A model generated the notes under the pieces. It saw nothing but the letters and a program-made list of their open reading frames with translations. It was not told the DNA's origin and ran no database searches. A program made the position numbers and the translations under genes. From Helicobacter sp. (GTDB taxonomy: Bacteria; Campylobacterota; Campylobacteria; Campylobacterales; Helicobacteraceae), in contig NZ_JAIEFA010000037.1 of NCBI RefSeq assembly GCF_029067145.1, forward strand, positions 1 to 8,483: a stretch of 8,483 nt of DNA, read 5' to 3'. Of the stretch, positions 5,558 to 8,483 are shown one piece after another (position 1 is the first letter of the stretch; each line of letters starts with the position of its first letter).

Positions 5558-6595
5558 ATGCAGAATCGGAGAAAATTTTTAAAAACTCTTGCCTTCACAG
5601 GAGTAAGTTTAAGTGCTGGCGTTTTGCCAACTTTTGCGCAAGAACACAATCCAAACAACACCAACTCACAAAATCAAGGAGCAACAATGAATACAAACCC
5701 ACAAGTGTGGTATATCACAGGAGCAAGTGGAGGTTTAGGCTTAGAGCTTGCCAAATATCTTTTAAGCAAAGGCGATAAGGTTGCAGCAACTTCAAGGAAG
5801 CTATCCAATATAGAATCCAAACTTGGCAAAGAAAACGAAAACTTCTTGCCCTTAGAACTTAGCTTTAATGGTGATATGAATGCAAAAATTGCTGCAAATT
5901 TAGAAGCAGTCAAAAAGAAATTTGGCAGGTTGGATAATGTCGTGAATAACGCAGGATATGGACTTTTAGGATTTATTGAGGAAGTGAGTGAGAAACAATT
6001 AAGAGAACAATTTGAAGTCAATGTCTTTGCGCCATTTCTAGTCGTGCAAAACGCGCTAAAGATTCTGCGTCCGCAAAGCATTAAAGAAGGAGGCAATAAA
6101 GAGAATATTAAGGCTAGAATCTTTAATATAAGTTCTATTGCAGGATTTAGAGTATCTAACAATTCTACCCCTTATTGTATGAGCAAATTTGCGATAAGCG
6201 CGCTAAGTGAGGGATTGCTCCTTGATGTAAGTGAATATGGAATCCATACGATTAATGTAATGCCGGCGGGATTCCGCACCGAGTTTTTGGGCGCAAGTAT
6301 GGTGAGTGGCGATAGAAAGATAAGTGATTATGACGCAAGACGCACGCAATTTGATAATATGAGGACAAATTATAATGGCAAACAAGCGGGGAATCCGCAG
6401 AAGTTTGCGGAGATTCTCTATGAAGTCTCACGCAATCCCAAGCCTCCCTTTAGCCTCTTTATGGGCGAAGCGGCATTTACAAGCGCAAACAATAAGATAA
6501 AATGGGTAAGTGAGGACATCAAAGCCACAGAATCTTATACAGGGAAAGCAGCAGACTTTAGCGATTCTGCAGGAAGTGCGTTTGATGGGAGGTAA
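5558..6595 (+). CDS. Tat-signal-bearing short-chain dehydrogenase/reductase (SDR)
   Basis: A 345-residue classical SDR with an export leader. Residues 3-28 are a twin-arginine signal: NRRKFLKTLAFTG, a hydrophobic run, then TFAQE with probable cleavage after Ala27. The oxidoreductase starts near residue 49: cofactor loop TGASGGLG (54-61), TSRK at 78-81 with Arg80 suggesting NADP(H), NNAG (130-133), and the catalytic set Asn155, Ser193, Tyr206 and Lys210 (YCMSK). All active-site residues are intact, so it should reduce a carbonyl or oxidise an alcohol; the substrate is unknown. The start has TAAAGGA at 5546-5552. A second start at codon 44 with AAGGAG is listed separately. The promoter carries the MerR dyad, linking the gene to merR and the cupin. 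The exported form would have to be folded with its nucleotide before Tat transport. A hairpin follows the stop. Confidence 0.92.
   Translation: MQNRRKFLKTLAFTGVSLSAGVLPTFAQEHNPNNTNSQNQGATMNTNPQVWYITGASGGLGLELAKYLLSKGDKVAATSRKLSNIESKLGKENENFLPLELSFNGDMNAKIAANLEAVKKKFGRLDNVVNNAGYGLLGFIEEVSEKQLREQFEVNVFAPFLVVQNALKILRPQSIKEGGNKENIKARIFNISSIAGFRVSNNSTPYCMSKFAISALSEGLLLDVSEYGIHTINVMPAGFRTEFLGASMVSGDRKISDYDARRTQFDNMRTNYNGKQAGNPQKFAEILYEVSRNPKPPFSLFMGEAAFTSANNKIKWVSEDIKATESYTGKAADFSDSAGSAFDGR
5676..5689 (+). promoter_or_regulatory. Internal ribosome site and alternative ATG (codon 44) in the SDR gene
   Basis: AAGGAG at 5676-5681 lies five bases before an in-frame ATG at 5687. The layout, including the CAACAATG context, closely matches the site of the merR gene (AAGGAG then CAGCAATG). 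Initiation here gives a 302-residue protein starting MNTNPQVWYITGASGG, the usual beginning of cytosolic SDRs, without the Tat leader. Confidence 0.55.
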
Positions 6596-6605
6596 CTAGG
6601 CAACA

Positions 6606-6641
6606 CCTCGTAAGCTTCAGAATTTTTGAAGCTTGCAGAGG
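6606..6641 (+). terminator. Strong hairpin after the SDR gene, no U-tract
   Basis: AAGCTTCA (6612-6619) pairs perfectly with TGAAGCTT (6627-6634) around a seven-base loop. After a small internal bulge the stem is extended by CCTC (6606-6609) with GAGG (6638-6641). It starts 11 bases after the SDR stop. No run of T follows, so it may be a poor terminator, a 3'-end stabiliser, or a boundary element before the SMR operon. Confidence 0.45.
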
Positions 6642-6688
6642 ATAAAATAAACCGCGAAAAACACAAAACAAAGGAAAAGGAAAGATTT

Positions 6689-6757
6689 ATGTTTTTTGAC
6701 CAAGGTTTTTGGAGCATTTTTCTTCTTGTTTATCATCATTCCTTTTCTACCCACTAA
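6689..6757 (+). CDS. Possible 22-residue leader ORF upstream of the SMR operon
   Basis: An ATG preceded by AAAGGAAAAGGAAAG opens a 22-codon frame ending TAA at 6755. The peptide is extremely aromatic and His-rich: five Phe, one Trp, one Tyr and three His, including MFFDQGFW and VYHHSF. It ends 51 bases before the first SMR gene, and the space between is pyrimidine-rich. A -10-like TAAAAT at 6643-6648 could drive both. It may be a translated leader, a small membrane peptide, or chance; no family is recognised. Confidence 0.3.
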   Translation: MFFDQGFWSIFLLVYHHSFSTH

Positions 6758-6808
6758 CTCTCCTCGTTTCTTTTATTAATATTTTCTTTATTTTTTAGGA
6801 GTTTTTTT

Positions 6809-7228
6809 ATGAAAAAAATATATGTAGGCACGAATATGGCTTGGTTTTTGGTAATTATAGCGGGAATTATTGAATGTTTTTGGGCAAGCGGACTAAAATA
6901 TGCACAAAGTATGCTGGGATATGGCATAGTTGCACTAGGAATCATTCTTTCATTTGTATTAAATCTCATTGCCTGCCGCGTGCTTGAAGCAAGCACGGTC
7001 TATGCGGTATTTGTTGGTATTGGCACAGCAGGAATTGTATCAAGTGAAATCCTCATCTTTGACGAACCATTTTCGCTTGCCAAAATCCTTTTAATTTTTT
7101 TATTGCTTTGTGCAGTTATTGGGTTAAAATTGAGTTCCAAAAGCATAAGTGCGCAGGATTCGCGTATCGCCCAATCAATGAGCAATGAAATTGGTTTGAA
7201 CGATATGGTAGAAGGAAAAACAGAATGA
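6809..7228 (+). CDS. SMR-family efflux subunit, YkkC-like
   Basis: A 139-residue four-helix inner-membrane transporter of the small multidrug resistance family, which exchanges cationic substrates for protons. The essential membrane glutamate is Glu22 in AGIIECFWASGLK. Helix 3 carries STVYAVFVGIGTAG followed by SSEILIFDEP, and helix 4 ends IGLKL; these segments closely follow the YkkC half of the paired Bacillus YkkC/YkkD-type transporter. It is longer than the usual 105-112 residues because of a nine-residue N-terminal extension and a hydrophilic C-terminal tail of about 30 residues. The start at 6809 has TAGGAG seven bases upstream; Met10 is the alternative but lacks a good site. It overlaps the next gene by four bases (ATGA), so the two are co-translated. 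I expect a heteromeric partner, most likely the YkkD-like product three genes on. Confidence 0.88.
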   Translation: MKKIYVGTNMAWFLVIIAGIIECFWASGLKYAQSMLGYGIVALGIILSFVLNLIACRVLEASTVYAVFVGIGTAGIVSSEILIFDEPFSLAKILLIFLLLCAVIGLKLSSKSISAQDSRIAQSMSNEIGLNDMVEGKTE

Positions 7229-7611
7229 GTCTAAAAACTGCCTATATTCTGCTTGTGTTTGCGATTCTTACGGAAGTGCTTGCAGTCAATCTTATGAAAG
7301 CTAGCGGGGGAGCGATATTTGGCTATGTATGTATGTTTGTATTGCTTGTAGTCTCTTACTACTTTATGGCACTTTCGCTCAAAAGACTTTCCATTAGCGT
7401 GGCTTATGCGATTTGGGAAGTTCTTGGCGCGCTTTGTGTGGTGGCAATTAGTATTTTTTATTTTGGCGAAGAGTTGCTATGGACGCAAAAGGCAGGCATT
7501 GCCTTAAGTTTTTGTGGAATTGCGCTGATTAACTATGCCGAGCTAAAGGCGCATAAAAACGAGGCAAAACCTCTAACGCAATCACACAATAATGCGGATT
7601 CTAAGCCGTAA
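7225..7611 (+). CDS. SMR-family efflux subunit, MdtJ-like
   Basis: A 128-residue four-helix SMR protein. Glu17 in FAILTEVLAVNLMK is the conserved proton/substrate-binding acid. Helix 3 has VAYAIWEVLGAL, where the Trp-Glu after the VAYA motif is typical of MdtJ rather than of EmrE or Gdx. In E. coli, MdtJ works only with MdtI in spermidine export, so by analogy the partner is the next gene product; the substrate here is not shown. The C-terminus is a soluble, Lys/Asn-rich tail of about 22 residues. The start codon overlaps the previous stop, and 11 bases separate it from the next gene. Confidence 0.88.
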   Translation: MSLKTAYILLVFAILTEVLAVNLMKASGGAIFGYVCMFVLLVVSYYFMALSLKRLSISVAYAIWEVLGALCVVAISIFYFGEELLWTQKAGIALSFCGIALINYAELKAHKNEAKPLTQSHNNADSKP

Positions 7612-7622
7612 AAGAGTGCATA

Positions 7623-7937
7623 ATGGGTTTTGTTTTAGTGATTCTTGCCGCGATTTTAGATATTGTGGCAAATTTATTCCTCAAAAAATCTAATGCTTTT
7701 AGGCATAAAGGTTATGCGATTGGTTGTATTTTAATGGTTTGGGCAGCTTTCACAGCACTTTCGTTTGCATTACAATATTTACCGCTTAGCGTTGCTTATT
7801 CTACTTGGGGCGCAGTGGGAATTATTGGCACAGCAGCAGGTGGCTATGTGTTTTTTAAGGAGAGAATTGGGATAATAGGCTATATAGGCATTGCAATCGT
7901 TTTATGCGCAGTTGTTTTGCTGAATATGGAATCCTAA
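7623..7937 (+). CDS. SMR-family efflux subunit, MdtI-like, with Asp replacing the conserved Glu
   Basis: A 104-residue four-helix SMR protein. The segment ILDIVANLFLKKSNAFRHK follows the MdtI pattern, as does LSVAYSTWGAVGI in helix 3. The family's membrane-embedded glutamate is replaced by Asp13 (codon GAT). In EmrE the equivalent Glu14 binds both proton and substrate, so a shorter acid should alter proton affinity; this could be tolerated in a heterodimer whose other half (the MdtJ-like protein) keeps Glu. Otherwise the protein is full length with no frameshift. The ribosome site is weak (AAGAG), so translation probably depends on ribosomes finishing the gene just upstream. Confidence 0.88.
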   Translation: MGFVLVILAAILDIVANLFLKKSNAFRHKGYAIGCILMVWAAFTALSFALQYLPLSVAYSTWGAVGIIGTAAGGYVFFKERIGIIGYIGIAIVLCAVVLLNMES

Positions 7938-7963
7938 TTTTGCAAGTTGTTAAAAGGAAAACA

Positions 7964-8281
7964 ATGTATTGGATAATTTTAATTTTAGCAGGTTGTATGG
8001 AAATAGGGGGTATTGCAATGATGAAAAGTTTCACTACAACCAACAAAAAAATCTTTTTGCTAGGGCTTTTGTTTTTTATGACCATTAGCTTTGGGTTATT
8101 ATCACTTGCAATGCAGGAAATTTCAATGGGCACAGCTTATGCAATTTGGACAGGAATCGGCGCGGGCGGCGGTGTGCTTATCGGAATCCTTTTCTTGGGG
8201 GAAAGCAAAAGTATCATAAAATTGACTTGTGTAAGTATGATTATTTTATGTAGTATAGGATTGAAGTTGGTATCTTATTAA
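7964..8281 (+). CDS. SMR-family efflux subunit, YkkD/Gdx-like
   Basis: A 105-residue four-helix SMR protein. The start MYWIILILAGCMEIGGIAMM resembles YkkD, with Glu13 as the conserved acid. Helix 3 has MGTAYAIWTGIGAGGG, then LIGILFLGES, and the C-terminus is IGLKLVSY. These helix 3-4 features are shared by YkkD and the SugE/Gdx guanidinium exporters. The Trp that SugE/Gdx has after the glutamate is replaced by Gly, which favours YkkD. I use the ATG at 7964 because AAAGGA lies seven bases upstream; an earlier in-frame ATG at 7904 lies inside the preceding gene and would add a non-SMR leader. It is the last gene of the operon, 26 bases after the MdtI-like gene, and probably pairs with the YkkC-like first gene. 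Confidence 0.88.
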   Translation: MYWIILILAGCMEIGGIAMMKSFTTTNKKIFLLGLLFFMTISFGLLSLAMQEISMGTAYAIWTGIGAGGGVLIGILFLGESKSIIKLTCVSMIILCSIGLKLVSY

Positions 8282-8291
8282 TCTTTGCTTT

Positions 8292-8311
8292 CGCGTCCTT
8301 GCAAGGACGCG
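8292..8311. repeat. Perfect 20-bp palindrome just after the SMR operon
   Basis: CGCGTCCT, TGCA, AGGACGCG form an eight-base-pair GC-rich stem with a palindromic loop, ten bases after the last SMR stop. No T-run follows. It continues into TAGCGAACGAAGCAATCC, which resembles the CGAAGCAATCC end of dispersed intergenic repeats known in several bacterial groups. It could terminate or stabilise the SMR transcript, or be part of a REP-like unit. Confidence 0.6.
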
Positions 8312-8357
8312 TAGCGAACGAAGCAATCCATAACCTTGCATAAAGAAATCTTAAAGG

Positions 8358-8382
8358 TGGAATCTTAAATTAAAAGATTCCA
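8358..8382. repeat. Nine-base-pair inverted repeat
   Basis: TGGAATCTT (8358-8366) and AAGATTCCA (8374-8382) pair perfectly around the AT-only loop AAATTAA. There is no gene around it and no T-run after it. It is built from the GAATC/GATTC words common in this genome. Confidence 0.5.
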
Positions 8383-8423
8383 TTGCAAACACTTTGGCGA
8401 GACTTTAGATTATATCTTGCCAC

Positions 8424-8441
8424 GAAAGCCTAAAGGTTTTC
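8424..8441. repeat. Hairpin within a second, inverted REP-like unit
   Basis: GAAAGCCT (8424-8431) pairs with AGGTTTTC (8434-8441) with one G-T wobble. It is followed by TCGCAATGATG, the reverse complement of CATCATTGCGA. On the minus strand the order CATTGCGAG, hairpin, CGTGGCAAGA parallels the palindromic unit at 8292 on the plus strand, so the tail may carry two related units in opposite orientation. Confidence 0.4.
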
Positions 8442-8483
8442 TCGCAATGATGAATAAGAGAAATCTCTTAAAACTTCTTCTTA

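Noticed and set aside
6596..6808. A guanidine riboswitch upstream of the YkkC/YkkD-like genes
   Set aside because: The region is AT-rich with one simple hairpin. I see none of the conserved purine-rich core of the guanidine-I class, no paired ACGR-loop hairpins of class II, and no class III pseudoknot pattern.
7904..7963. Upstream ATG extending the fourth SMR protein by 20 residues
   Set aside because: It overlaps the end of the MdtI-like gene, lacks a ribosome site, and adds a leader unlike any SMR protein; the ATG at 7964 has AAAGGA.

Overview
The window looks like a chromosome segment of a non-pylori Helicobacter, probably of the enterohepatic group. The reasons are AT-rich DNA, frequent GATTC/GAATC words, AAGGAG ribosome sites, near-consensus TATAAT -10 boxes, and proteins with an epsilonproteobacterial look. 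The species cannot be fixed from sequence alone.

Layout. (1) 1-1214, minus strand: a dCache-type methyl-accepting chemotaxis protein cut by the window edge. (2) 1367-2954: a MerR-family regulator, a stand-alone TfoX N-terminal-domain protein on the minus strand, and a small secreted cupin of the (R)-mandelonitrile-lyase-like type. (3) 3002-5388, minus strand: a compact restriction-modification-like operon. It reads, in transcription order, as a frameshifted small zinc-ribbon ORF, a two-domain EVE/PUA-like plus PD-(D/E)XK nuclease, and a D12-class adenine methyltransferase. (4) 5498-6595: a Tat-signal-bearing short-chain dehydrogenase/reductase (SDR). (5) 6689-8281: a possible leader ORF and four consecutive small multidrug resistance (SMR) genes, two resembling YkkC/YkkD and two resembling MdtJ/MdtI. 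(6) 8282-8483: a non-coding tail rich in inverted repeats.

The strongest system-level signal is regulatory. Three nearly identical promoters precede merR, the cupin and the SDR. Each has a TTGACA-like -35, an 11-base dyad ACACTAAGTGT, and TATAAT after a 19-bp spacer, which is the diagnostic MerR promoter geometry. The local MerR protein therefore very probably controls itself, the cupin and the SDR, although the restriction-modification block lies between the two enzymes.

Both predicted targets share a second peculiarity. Each begins with an export signal (Sec for the cupin, Tat for the SDR), followed by an in-frame ATG with a strong Shine-Dalgarno sequence exactly where ordinary cytosolic relatives begin. 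Each gene could therefore make an exported and a cytosolic form. I infer a small stress or detoxification regulon acting on a reactive carbonyl or other electrophile; the substrate is unknown.

The SMR cluster is a tightly packed operon in which an MdtJ/MdtI-like pair is nested inside a YkkC/YkkD-like pair. The MdtI-like member has Asp where the family has its essential Glu.
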